Program-made: the position numbers and the translations under genes | Notes under the pieces: generated by a model | Told to the model about the DNA's origin: nothing | The model's database searches: none | The model's input: only the letters and a program-made list of their open reading frames with translations | In this document: positions 17,397-26,481 of the stretch, one piece after another | Layout: each line of letters starts with the position of its first letter | Position numbering within the stretch: the first letter of the stretch is position 1 | From: Gemella haemolysans | Lineage (GTDB): Bacteria > Bacillota > Bacilli > Staphylococcales > Gemellaceae | NCBI RefSeq assembly: GCF_012273215.1 | Contig: NZ_CP050965.1 | Coordinates: forward strand, 1,286,541-1,350,540 | Length of the DNA stretch: 64,000 bases | Reading direction: 5' to 3'

Positions 17397-17810
17397 TTAA
17401 ATTAAGCTTTTATTAAATTTATCTAATAATTTAGTCAGTTTTTTTAGATCATCATCTGTAAAATCCTCACTGATAATATTTCTGATATCAGTATCTTTAG
17501 TACAACTATCAATTTTGTTTTTTGAAGCTTCAGTTATTTCTACATAAATTTCTCTATTGTTTTCTTTATTACGACGCTTATTAATATATCCTGCTTCTTC
17601 TAATTTTTTCAAATGTCTAGTTATAGCAGCTGCGTCTATTTCTAAAATCTTAGATAGCTGTTTAGGTGTTGCTACATCAACTTCATATAAGTATTTTATA
17701 ATTTGAAATCTTGTTAGGCTTATCCCTATTTTTTTCTCAAATATATGAGCAATCTTTCTCTTTAACACTTTCAAATCATGCAATAGATTTACATATTTTC
17801 TTACATCCAT
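17397..17810 (-). CDS. MarR-family transcriptional regulator
   Basis: The frame opens at 17816, but AGAGGAGG is two bases from that ATG and eight from the next, so the start at 17810 (MDVRKYVNLL) is preferred; 137 residues. The winged helix is clear: FQIIKYLYEVDVATPKQLSKILEIDAAAITRHLKKLEEAGYINKRRNKENNREIYVEIT. MarR proteins are dimers that usually repress their own operon and are released by small ligands or oxidants. Two operator-like palindromes surround its promoter. Confidence 0.88.
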   Translation of the reverse strand: MDVRKYVNLLHDLKVLKRKIAHIFEKKIGISLTRFQIIKYLYEVDVATPKQLSKILEIDAAAITRHLKKLEEAGYINKRRNKENNREIYVEITEASKNKIDSCTKDTDIRNIISEDFTDDDLKKLTKLLDKFNKSLI

Positions 17811-17829
17811 CCACATAACCTCCTCTTTT

Positions 17830-17886
17830 ATTGACTAGTCAATTATAGATTGCCATTATTATATCTTTTTATCATTGACTTATCAA
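17830..17886 (-). promoter_or_regulatory. MarR operon promoter with two operator-like palindromes
   Basis: On the minus strand TTGATA (17886-17881), a 17-base spacer and TATAAT (17863-17858) form a strong promoter. The perfect palindrome ATTGACTAGTCAAT lies downstream of it at 17830-17843, just before the ribosome binding site. An imperfect second copy, TTGACTTATCAA (17875-17886), covers the -35 box. This is the layout expected for autorepression by the MarR protein encoded next door. Confidence 0.75.
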
Positions 17887-17895
17887 CTATTAACT

Positions 17896-17935
17896 CTGTA
17901 AGGTATTTTCTGACATGTACTGTAAGGTATTTTCT
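17896..17935 (+). promoter_or_regulatory. Paired direct repeats upstream of the organophosphate transporter promoter
   Basis: The 16-base sequence CTGTAAGGTATTTTCT occurs twice, at 17896-17911 and 17920-17935, a 24-base period. The downstream copy ends 27 bases before the -35 box of the transporter gene. Position and repetition are those of binding sites for a transcriptional activator; the NarL-type regulator encoded at 19.5 kb is the obvious candidate (inference). Confidence 0.6.
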
Positions 17936-17962
17936 AAAAGAGAAAAACTTTATAAAAATACA

Positions 17963-17991
17963 TTTACAAAGGTTTATTGGTTATATATAAT
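17963..17991 (+). promoter_or_regulatory. Promoter of the organophosphate transporter gene
   Basis: TTTACA at 17963-17968, a 17-base spacer and TATAAT at 17986-17991. The leader to the ATG is about 135 bases and contains a palindrome centred at 18044/18045. Confidence 0.65.
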
Positions 17992-18030
17992 ATTTTTATA
18001 AGTTAACTATTTTTCAAAAGTAAACTATTT

Positions 18031-18060
18031 ATTAAAAGTTTGACGTCAAAGTTTTTAATA
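18031..18060 (+). promoter_or_regulatory. Palindrome in the transporter leader
   Basis: TTTGACGTCAAA at 18039-18050 is a perfect 12-base palindrome, and the flanks ATTAAAAG and GTTTTTAAT extend it with one gap. It lies about 45 bases after the predicted start point and 73 bases before the coding region, so it could be an operator or an mRNA hairpin. Confidence 0.45.
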
Positions 18061-18132
18061 AGTAAGCTTAATATGAATTAAGTTTATCTAAAGTTTAAAA
18101 TAATACATTATTGAAGTAAAGGAGGAATTTTT

Positions 18133-19470
18133 ATGTTCTCATTTTTAAGAGCTTCAGCACCAAAACCGAGAATTGATAGTTCTCGTACTGATGCTGAATA
18201 TAAAAAACTTCGATGGCAAGTATTCTCAGGAGTCTTCATTGGATACGCAGCATACTATCTAATTAGAAAAAACTTCTCACTTGCTATCCCTTATTTAATT
18301 GATCAATATGGTTACTCTAAAGCTGATTTAGGGAAAGTTTCTCTTGCCCTTTCTTTAGCTTATGGTTTCAGTAAATTCATCATGGGTAACGTTTCAGATA
18401 GAAGTAATCCTAAGTACTTTATTACTATTGGTTTAGTTGCCTCTGCTGCTGTCAGCTTAATTTTCGGTCTTGTTCCTGCAGTACTTTCTTCATTAACATT
18501 AATGATTTTCTTATCAGCACTTAACGGATGGTTCCAAGGTATGGGATACCCACCTGGTGCTAAAACAATGACTAACTGGTTCTCTGCTTCTGAGCGTGGG
18601 GCCTGGTGGAGTTGGTGGAATGTTTCTCACAACCTTGGTGGTGGATTAATCGGTCCTCTTGCACTTTTAGGACTTTCAGTTTTTGGTGCTTGGCAATCAT
18701 TATTCTACTTACCAGCGACTATTGCTATTATCTTAGCAATTATTATGTTTTATCTAATGAAAGATACTCCAGAGTCTGAAGGTTTACCTCCTGTAGACGA
18801 ATGGAAAGGTGAAAAAATTGTAGAAAAAGTTGAGTCTGCTCACACATTATCAGCAAAAGATATTTTCTTTAAATACATTATTAACAACAAATTCCTATGG
18901 GCTATCGCAGTCGCTAACGTATTCGTATACTTTGTACGTTACGGAATTATCGACTGGGCACCTACTTACTTAAAAGAAGTAAAACACTTCTCTGTTGACA
19001 AACAAAGTTGGGCTTACTTCTTATATGAATATGCTGGTATCTTCGGTATGCTAACTAGTGGATACTTAAGTGATAAAGTGTTTAAAGGACACCGTGCTCC
19101 TCCTATGTTATTATTCTTAACTGGAGTTCTTGTAGCTGTTTTCATTTACTGGAAAAACCCTCCAGGAAACCCATTAGTAGATAATATCTGTCTTGTAGCT
19201 ATCGGATTCTTAATCTATGGACCTGTTATGATGATTGGTCTTCAAGCAGCAGACTTAGTTCCACGTGTTGCTACAGGTACTGCAACTGGGCTTACTGGTT
19301 TATTCGGTTACCTACTTGGATCAGCAAGCGCTGGTTACGTTATGGGTAAACTTGTTGATGTCTTTGGATGGAATGGTGGTTTCTACGCATTAATTGTTTC
19401 TTGCGTATTAGCATTTGTATTCATCTCATTAACACTATTCAAAAAAACATCTAAACAGTTAGAAAATTAA
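18133..19470 (+). CDS. Organophosphate:phosphate antiporter (UhpT/GlpT family)
   Basis: A 445-residue MFS protein with 12 membrane segments, the length of GlpT and UhpT (450-463). Family signatures: AAYYLIRKNFSLAIPYLI in segment 1, LNGWFQGMGYPPGAKTMTNWF and ERGAWWSWWNVSHNLGGGL. These exchange inorganic phosphate for hexose-6-phosphate or glycerol-3-phosphate and also admit fosfomycin. A neighbouring binding protein, kinase and NarL-type regulator mirror the E. coli UhpABC and S. aureus HptRSA systems, which favours a sugar-phosphate substrate, but GlpT function cannot be excluded. AAAGGAGG precedes the ATG. Confidence 0.88.
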   Translation: MFSFLRASAPKPRIDSSRTDAEYKKLRWQVFSGVFIGYAAYYLIRKNFSLAIPYLIDQYGYSKADLGKVSLALSLAYGFSKFIMGNVSDRSNPKYFITIGLVASAAVSLIFGLVPAVLSSLTLMIFLSALNGWFQGMGYPPGAKTMTNWFSASERGAWWSWWNVSHNLGGGLIGPLALLGLSVFGAWQSLFYLPATIAIILAIIMFYLMKDTPESEGLPPVDEWKGEKIVEKVESAHTLSAKDIFFKYIINNKFLWAIAVANVFVYFVRYGIIDWAPTYLKEVKHFSVDKQSWAYFLYEYAGIFGMLTSGYLSDKVFKGHRAPPMLLFLTGVLVAVFIYWKNPPGNPLVDNICLVAIGFLIYGPVMMIGLQAADLVPRVATGTATGLTGLFGYLLGSASAGYVMGKLVDVFGWNGGFYALIVSCVLAFVFISLTLFKKTSKQLEN

Positions 19471-19475
19471 TAAAT

Positions 19476-19529
19476 AAATATCTCTATCAGACAAGATTTT
19501 TAATCCTCCTTATTCTGATAGAGATATTT
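19476..19529. terminator. Bidirectional terminator between the transporter and regulator genes
   Basis: Perfect stem AAATATCTCTATCAGA/TCTGATAGAGATATTT between convergent genes, with T-rich flanks on each strand. Confidence 0.8.
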
Positions 19530-19538
19530 TTCTTTTGG

Positions 19539-20156
19539 TTATAATATAAGGTTATTTTTTAAATATTCCACTAATTCACTTCTTTTTTTAGTATTTGTTT
19601 TTTCCATAAGGCGTTTTTTGTATGTATCCACAGTTTTAACACTTAGAAACAATTTCTCTCCAATATCTGTCAGAGTATACCCTTCAACTATATATCTCCC
19701 TACCTCTTTTTCTCGTTCACTAAGTTCTATTTCTTTATCTTCTTTAAATAGTTCATAGAAGATTGTAGCATACTTATCATTTAAGTATATTTCATCTTTT
19801 ACTATAACTTTATCAATTGCTTGCAAGATTTCTTCATGAGCAGTGCTTTTTGTTACGTAACCCGAGGCTCCCAGTCTCAAAGCTTTTTTTATATATGATT
19901 TATCTTCATGCATACTTAATATAATTACTTTAGCATCGAGTTTTTTCTCTTTTATAATTTCTAATATATCGTATCCACTCCCGTCAGGCAATGAAATATC
20001 ACAAATAAATAAATTATATATATTATCTTTAATTTTTTCCAAAAATTCAGTTTTACTTGCACAATCATCAATGACACTGATTTTTTCATCATCTTCTAAA
20101 AGTACTTTTATGCCAATTTTTATTAGTTTATGGTCATCAATCAATAATATCTTCAT
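19539..20156 (-). CDS. NarL/FixJ-type response regulator, UhpA-like
   Basis: A 205-residue response regulator. The receiver has the acidic pocket LLIDDHK, phospho-acceptor Asp53 in CDISLPDGSG, and the Lys near residue 103 in YVTKSTAHEEI. The C-terminal LuxR-type helix-turn-helix reads LSEREKEVGRYIVEGYTLTDIGEKLFLSVKTVDTYKKRL. Its start overlaps the histidine kinase gene by 20 bases. With the HPK7-type kinase, the PhnD-like sensor and the convergent transporter it forms a probable sugar-phosphate sensing unit. E. coli UhpA is of this class, whereas S. aureus HptR is described as AraC-type. Confidence 0.9.
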   Translation of the reverse strand: MKILLIDDHKLIKIGIKVLLEDDEKISVIDDCASKTEFLEKIKDNIYNLFICDISLPDGSGYDILEIIKEKKLDAKVIILSMHEDKSYIKKALRLGASGYVTKSTAHEEILQAIDKVIVKDEIYLNDKYATIFYELFKEDKEIELSEREKEVGRYIVEGYTLTDIGEKLFLSVKTVDTYKKRLMEKTNTKKRSELVEYLKNNLIL

Positions 20157-21519
20157 CAGCTTTCTCCTCTATCACTTCAGTCTTAAATTTACAAGTTAGT
20201 ATTGTAGAATATTTTTTATTATGTAAAACCTTAAACTCCCCTGAAAAATCTAAAATCCTTTCTTGTATTCCATAAATTCCTAATCGTCCTTCTTTTTTAG
20301 CCTTCTCTACACGTTCTTTAGTTAATCCAATACCATTATCGGCAATACTCAAGATAATGTAATCTGCATTCCCATAAAGTTTAATCTGTACTTCTGTTGC
20401 TCCTGAATGGCGTTTTATATTAGATAACGATTCTTGAATTATACGATAGAGGGTTATATCAAAATTATTATTCTTTCCACCTCTATAGTTTGTATAAAAA
20501 TCCACTTCGATATTATAAAATTTTTTATAATCTTCTATGTATTTTATAAGCACTTCTTCTAAACTCAATTCTGAACTTGGTGGTCTTAAATTTACTGCAA
20601 TATTTCTTATGTTTGTTAAACTATTTTCTATCTCTGTTTGTATTAATAGTAATCTATCTTTTTTTCTTTCATCACTTTCTTTTTCTACAAGATTACTCAA
20701 TAAAAACAACAAGCTTGCTAAAGACTGACTTACCTCGTCATGTAATTCCCTAGAAAGCATTTTTCTTTCTTCTTCTTGAATTCTGAATATTTTGTTTAAT
20801 AAATAGTTATTTAATTTCTTGTTTTTTCTATTTGACTCAACCATTTTATTAATAGAGCTAACAAGAACATGGAAATCACGGCTATAATTATCTTTTTCTA
20901 TTTTTTTTCTATAGTCTCCTTCTCTTATAATTTCATCTGTAACTAGAGTTAAATCTTGAACAGGGCGTTCAATCATTTTTGAAATATAGTAAGCAATTAT
21001 TAACAACATAAGAAATACTATCATATTTAAAAATAATATTCTTAAAAACTGCGTGTATGTTTTAACATAAATATCTTTTGTGTAAAATCCTATCCTTATA
21101 TATCCGATATTTACATCATCTATAGGAGAAATATATTCTAATAATTCTCCTCTTGAGCTCCCATATCTTTTAAAATTATTTAATTGTTCGGTATTAAATG
21201 TTAAAAGTTTCTCTGGAACACCTTTTAAAGTTTTCCCTAATATATTTTTCTCATTATCGTAAATAACTATATATGCTACCTCTTTATTTACTGATGCACT
21301 ATGAATTTTTTGATATATTTCATAAGTATTTTCTGTTTTTATGTTCTCTGAAATATTTCCTGATAATTGGTAATAAGTTTGAGTTATTCTATCTTTCAAT
21401 GCACCTTCAAGTATATTTTTATTATTAGCATACGTATATACTAGAACAACACTCAAATATACTGTATAAATTACCACAAAAAATATTATAATTTTATTTT
21501 TTATCTTCAACTTATCCAT
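20137..21519 (-). CDS. HPK7-type sensor histidine kinase
   Basis: A 460-residue kinase with membrane segments at about 10-30 and 160-180 enclosing an extracellular sensor domain of about 130 residues, then a HAMP-like stretch (RPVQDLTLVTDEI). The phospho-acceptor is His260 in SRELHDEVSQSLASLL, the HisKA_3 signature shared with NarX, DegS and UhpB. The ATPase domain shows ITLYRIIQESLSNIKRHSGA, SIADNGIGL and GIYGIQERI. It lies 3 bases after the binding-protein gene and overlaps the regulator gene, so all three are one operon. The external domain probably reads the state of the binding protein (inference). Confidence 0.9.
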   Translation of the reverse strand: MDKLKIKNKIIIFFVVIYTVYLSVVLVYTYANNKNILEGALKDRITQTYYQLSGNISENIKTENTYEIYQKIHSASVNKEVAYIVIYDNEKNILGKTLKGVPEKLLTFNTEQLNNFKRYGSSRGELLEYISPIDDVNIGYIRIGFYTKDIYVKTYTQFLRILFLNMIVFLMLLIIAYYISKMIERPVQDLTLVTDEIIREGDYRKKIEKDNYSRDFHVLVSSINKMVESNRKNKKLNNYLLNKIFRIQEEERKMLSRELHDEVSQSLASLLFLLSNLVEKESDERKKDRLLLIQTEIENSLTNIRNIAVNLRPPSSELSLEEVLIKYIEDYKKFYNIEVDFYTNYRGGKNNNFDITLYRIIQESLSNIKRHSGATEVQIKLYGNADYIILSIADNGIGLTKERVEKAKKEGRLGIYGIQERILDFSGEFKVLHNKKYSTILTCKFKTEVIEEKADEDIID

Positions 21520-21522
21520 TTT

Positions 21523-22422
21523 CTAATCCTCGCTTATTAGATTTGGATAATCACTTGCTTTTGTTTCTACATATTTTTCAATCTGAAGTTGAGATAATGT
21601 ATTCTTTATTGAATTATCCTTGTTTATAGAAAGTAATATATTCTTAATTTTTTCTTTATCTTCATAATTTTTATGACTAACTACTGGACCAGTCGCTACC
21701 TCTGGGAATGTCTTTATTACTTTAACATTGTTAGCTACTTCTGGAAAATTGTTTTGTATATATTGTAAAGCCCAGTCATCAATTATAGCTGCCGACGCTG
21801 TTCCACTTGCAACTTGGTTTATCGATTCCTCATGGCTATGCGTAAAATAATTACTACTAAAAAATTTATTAACTATTATTCCATTTTTTTTAAAATAGTC
21901 ATTTAATGCTAAATACCCAGAATAACTATAAGTATCAACAAAAGCAAAACTCATATTTTTTAAATCCTCTATCTCCTTTATACTTGAGTCTTTTTTAGCG
22001 ATGACTATAGGATGATAATATGCTTTTCCCCTATTTGGTCTAGCTAAAAGTTCTAATGAATCCTTATCTTCATATAATGAATATGCTCCTGTTGATAAAA
22101 ATGCAATATCTATTTTATTATTTTTCAATAGAATATTTATATCTCTATAACTTTTTTTTTGAATCAATTTAACCTTTTTATTTAGTTTTTCACCGATGTA
22201 ATTAGCTAATTCTTTCTCCAAGATATAACTCTTATTATCTCCTGCTACCGAAATCAATCCTATTCTCAAGTTTTCATCATCATTATTAGTATTATCAATA
22301 GACTCCGTTACATTTGAAAAATCAATATATTCTTCTTGCTTATTTTTCAAAATAAACGGTAGAATTATTAATAGTATAACCGAAATAATTACTACAAAAA
22401 AACTTGTAACTATTCTCTTCAT
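21523..22422 (-). CDS. PhnD-like substrate-binding protein, probable accessory sensor (HptA-like)
   Basis: A 299-residue protein with an N-terminal uncleaved-looking membrane anchor (residues 5-25) and no lipobox Cys. The rest resembles periplasmic binding proteins of the phosphate/phosphonate PhnD group: LRIGLISVAGDNKSYILEKELANYIGEKL, KIDIAFLSTGAY, FAFVDTYSYSGYLALNDYFKK, and AAIIDDWALQYI. There is no ABC permease or ATPase gene beside it; instead a histidine kinase follows 3 bases on. That arrangement matches HptA of S. aureus, which senses glucose-6-phosphate for its kinase. Ligand inferred, not shown. Confidence 0.82.
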   Translation of the reverse strand: MKRIVTSFFVVIISVILLIILPFILKNKQEEYIDFSNVTESIDNTNNDDENLRIGLISVAGDNKSYILEKELANYIGEKLNKKVKLIQKKSYRDINILLKNNKIDIAFLSTGAYSLYEDKDSLELLARPNRGKAYYHPIVIAKKDSSIKEIEDLKNMSFAFVDTYSYSGYLALNDYFKKNGIIVNKFFSSNYFTHSHEESINQVASGTASAAIIDDWALQYIQNNFPEVANNVKVIKTFPEVATGPVVSHKNYEDKEKIKNILLSINKDNSIKNTLSQLQIEKYVETKASDYPNLISED

Positions 22423-22599
22423 TATATTTCACCTCTATTATTATAAAACTTATTATTAGACTAAAAAATATTATCACATAAAAATTTTGTTTATAATATC
22501 TTCCTAAGTATATTATTGTATTTTTAAAGCTACATTATAGTATAAAATTTATATTAAATTCCATTTATTAATAGTATAACATTATATTAATATTGAAAA

Positions 22600-22638
22600 A
22601 AGAGAAAATCACTCATTTAAATATAAGCAATTTTCTCT
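22600..22638 (-). terminator. Terminator of the pyrG-alkD unit
   Basis: Stem AGAGAAAAT/ATTTTCTCT with a minus-strand T-run, just after the AlkD-like gene stop. Confidence 0.65.
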
Positions 22639-22646
22639 AACTAATC

Positions 22647-23306
22647 CTATAAATATTTCATCGCTTCTCTTAAACTAAGATTCGCCATTTCACTTCTATT
22701 TTTTTCTATGAATTTCCTAACCCATTCTGGATTAACTTTTGAATAATCTCGAAGTGCCCATCCTATAGCTTTATTAATGAAAAATTCACCATCAGATAAA
22801 TTATCTTCTAGTATTGTTTCTAATAAAAGTTTATCTACATTCTCTTTGAATGATAATTGATGTAAAATAGCTACTCTTCTTAACCAGATATTGTTTTCTT
22901 TTTTTGACCATTCTAACATCAAAGTTTTTAATTCCTTGTTACGATTCACAACATCACCAATAATCTTAGATAGTAAATCAACTGTATCCCACCAAGATTT
23001 AGTAACTACAAGATACTTTAGCTTTGAAATATCACCTTTTTTTAGAAATTTTTGCATAGCTTTTAAATAATACACTACCGCATATTGAAATTCTCTTTCT
23101 TCTTTATTCCAACAAGTTTCAATAAAATTCCAATCTATTTCTTTTGTTTTTCTAGCTGTAGGAAAATACTTCTTAAATAATTCTGTTCTTTTCGGTCCTC
23201 TTATACCAAGAAAGTTGAATTTATCCCGCATGTACTTTTCCATTGATTCAGCTAAAAGTTCATTACGATTGTTTTCAAGTTCTGTGATTAAACCTGATAA
23301 TTTCAT
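22647..23306 (-). CDS. DNA alkylation repair protein (AlkD family)
   Basis: A 219-residue all-helical HEAT-like-repeat DNA glycosylase. Motifs typical of the family are visible: FLGIRGPKRTELFK near the N-terminus, EREFQYAVVYYL, TKSWWDTVDLLSK, WLRRVAILHQLSF and KAIGWALRDYSKVNPEWV. AlkD removes bulky or cationic alkylated bases such as N3- and N7-alkylpurines without base flipping. It is 17 bases after pyrG on the same strand, and may be cotranscribed. Confidence 0.9.
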   Translation of the reverse strand: MKLSGLITELENNRNELLAESMEKYMRDKFNFLGIRGPKRTELFKKYFPTARKTKEIDWNFIETCWNKEEREFQYAVVYYLKAMQKFLKKGDISKLKYLVVTKSWWDTVDLLSKIIGDVVNRNKELKTLMLEWSKKENNIWLRRVAILHQLSFKENVDKLLLETILEDNLSDGEFFINKAIGWALRDYSKVNPEWVRKFIEKNRSEMANLSLREAMKYL

Positions 23307-23322
23307 ATTAAATCTCTACTTC

Positions 23323-24936
<1,614 letters not shown>

Positions 24937-24951
24937 CTATTAAAAAATAAT

Positions 24952-25046
24952 AAACCCCCTACGAAATTATCGCAGGGGGTGGTTTCTTAAATCACTCTTT
25001 AAGAGTGCCCGTATATTATTCTAGCATAACGTAATATTTTTAGCAA
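24952..25046 (-). promoter_or_regulatory. pyrG promoter and CTP-sensing attenuation leader
   Basis: On the minus strand TTGCTA (25046-25041), a 17-base spacer and TAGAAT (25023-25018) are followed by a start at GGGC (25010-25007). The leader ends in a terminator whose upstream strand contains ACCCCCT (hairpin 24954-24981) and is followed by a T-rich run. This is the B. subtilis pyrG arrangement: when CTP is low, polymerase stutters at GGG and adds extra Gs; the poly-G 5' end pairs with the C-rich strand and prevents termination. Confidence 0.85.
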
Positions 25047-25088
25047 CTAAAATAATTCGATATATATAATTTTCTTTATGATTGAATA

Positions 25089-25640
25089 TTAAAAGAATTT
25101 AAATGAACTAAATGGATAGTATCTTAAGCTTACTTTTCCAATCATCGCTTCTTTTTTAACGAATCCAAAGACACGACTGTCCGTACTGTGTTGTCTATTA
25201 TCTCCAAGTACGAAGTATGTCCCTTCAGGTACTGTCTTAGATTTTGTACTGCTTAAAAATTCAATATTAAAATCTGGTGTAAATGGTGCTGTACCAGAAG
25301 CCTTAGCCTCTTTTATTTTTTGAGCTAAGTATGGCTCATCTACTTTTTGACCATTTACATATAATACATCGTTTCTGTACTCAATTGTGTCTCCAGGAAC
25401 TCCAATTATACGTTTAATATAATCATCAGTTTCATTGGCGTGGAAAACAACTTCATCTCCACGTTCAAAGTTTTTACTAAATTTATTAACGAAAACTTTA
25501 TCGTTATCAGCAAATGTGTAGTCCATTGAGTGACCTTTTACTGTAAAAGGTGCAATAACATAAGTGCTTAGAACAAGATAAATAGCTATCGAAACTACTA
25601 CAACTACTATCCATTCCATAATTTCTCTTAAAATTTTCAC
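25089..25640 (-). CDS. Signal peptidase I
   Basis: A 183-residue type I signal peptidase with a GTG start preceded by AGAGGGAT. One membrane anchor (about residues 9-31) is followed by the catalytic domain: nucleophile Ser38 in VKGHSMDYT, general-base Lys76 in DDYIKRIIGVPGD, and the conserved GDNRQHSTDSRVFGFV box. It cleaves signal peptides of secreted proteins such as the nuclease, phospholipase and large surface protein of this window. It is of the Gram-positive SipS/SpsB type. Confidence 0.93.
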   Translation of the reverse strand: MKILREIMEWIVVVVVSIAIYLVLSTYVIAPFTVKGHSMDYTFADNDKVFVNKFSKNFERGDEVVFHANETDDYIKRIIGVPGDTIEYRNDVLYVNGQKVDEPYLAQKIKEAKASGTAPFTPDFNIEFLSSTKSKTVPEGTYFVLGDNRQHSTDSRVFGFVKKEAMIGKVSLRYYPFSSFKFF

Positions 25641-25839
25641 TGGTATATCCCTCTTTTATTTTATTTATGATTAATAATTCTATCATATATCAAAAGAAAA
25701 ATCAAAAATAATTCTTTTATATATACTATTGTTATTATAATTAATAACTCTAGTATGATTTTAGACTTCTATATAGAAATATATCATTTATGTTATATTA
25801 AATCTACTCATCTCACCTATTTTACAGTCTTACCTATTT

Positions 25840-26014
25840 GAGACTAATCCAAAAGACCTAAAATTTAACAAAGTTCATATAAAAACTCATAGACGCAGTG
25901 ATTTATCGATATCTAAATTCGCTTTACAAAAGCTTTTTAGATATTTACTAAACTTTGCGGGGATGATTCGACAAAATTTTGTTTCTCCGAAATCTCAATT
26001 TTTGAGTCACTCAC
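25840..26014 (-). repeat. Dispersed three-stem repeat, copy B
   Basis: Inverted relative to copy A. It contains AACTCATAGACGCAGTG, the GATATCTAAATTCGC/AGCTTTTTAGATAT stem, and ends with the TTTTTGAGTCACTCAC arm. The tail CTAAAATTTAACAAAGTTCATAT matches copy A with small changes. It lies between signal peptidase I and the TPP riboswitch, its end only 15 bases from the -35 box of the thiamine operon. Confidence 0.85.
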
Positions 26015-26029
26015 TTGAAAGTACTTTTA

Positions 26030-26057
26030 TTGAATTATTTTACCATTATGCTATAAT
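26030..26057 (+). promoter_or_regulatory. Promoter of the thiamine-precursor ABC operon
   Basis: TTGAAT at 26030-26035, a 16-base spacer and TATAAT at 26052-26057, immediately ahead of the TPP aptamer. Confidence 0.6.
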
Positions 26058-26062
26058 TATTT

Positions 26063-26150
26063 ATACGGGAGTCTGTGAACAGTCTGAGAGGAAATATCAA
26101 TATTTCGACCGCACCTGATCTGGATAATGCCAGCGTAGGTACACTTAGCT
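26063..26150 (+). promoter_or_regulatory. TPP (THI-box) riboswitch
   Basis: The conserved aptamer blocks are present: GGGAGT, AGTCTGAGAGG (CUGAGA motif), then GACCGCACCTGATCTGGATAATGCCAGCGTAGG, which contains the ACCTGATC and GGATAATGCCAGCG signatures. It controls the four downstream transport genes. Motif recognition only; no folding was run. Confidence 0.95.
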
Positions 26151-26168
26151 TAAAGACAAAACTTAGAC

Positions 26169-26197
26169 CCCCCCTTATATTGTAAGGAGGTTTTTTA
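26169..26197 (+). terminator. TPP riboswitch expression platform
   Basis: Stem CCTTA/TAAGG extended by CC/GG around one mismatch, followed by six Ts. The right arm is also the ribosome binding site AAGGAGG of the next gene, so the hairpin can block both transcription and translation start. Confidence 0.65.
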
Positions 26198-26199
26198 TT

Positions 26200-26481
26200 T
26201 TGATAAATTGCAGTATTGCATTACAAATTCTTCCACTTGATAATCATGATGGGAGATTAAAGATTATAGATAAAGTTATCTATTTTCTACAAAATAAACA
26301 TTCTAATTTAAAGGTAACTCCATTCGAAACGGTCATTGAAGGAGAATTCAATGATTTAATGGATACATTAAAAGAATGTTTAGTCCTAGCGGGTGAGGAC
26401 AGCAAAAATATTTTTGCAAATGTGAAAATTAACTACGGAGACGTTTTAACTATTGATGAGAAAATTAGTAAATTTAATTAA
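26200..26481 (+). CDS. Thiamine-binding-type small protein (MTH1187/YkoF, DUF77)
   Basis: A 93-residue protein with a TTG start eight bases after AAGGAGG. Its ferredoxin-like fold pattern, ALQILPLDNHDGRLKIIDKV, then SNLKVTPFETVIEGEFNDLMDTL and NIFANVKINYG, is that of the MTH1187/YkoF family. YkoF binds the HMP moiety of thiamine in Bacillus. As first gene of a TPP-riboswitch operon with an ABC transporter, it probably handles the same ligand. It overlaps the permease gene. Confidence 0.85.
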   Translation: MINCSIALQILPLDNHDGRLKIIDKVIYFLQNKHSNLKVTPFETVIEGEFNDLMDTLKECLVLAGEDSKNIFANVKINYGDVLTIDEKISKFN

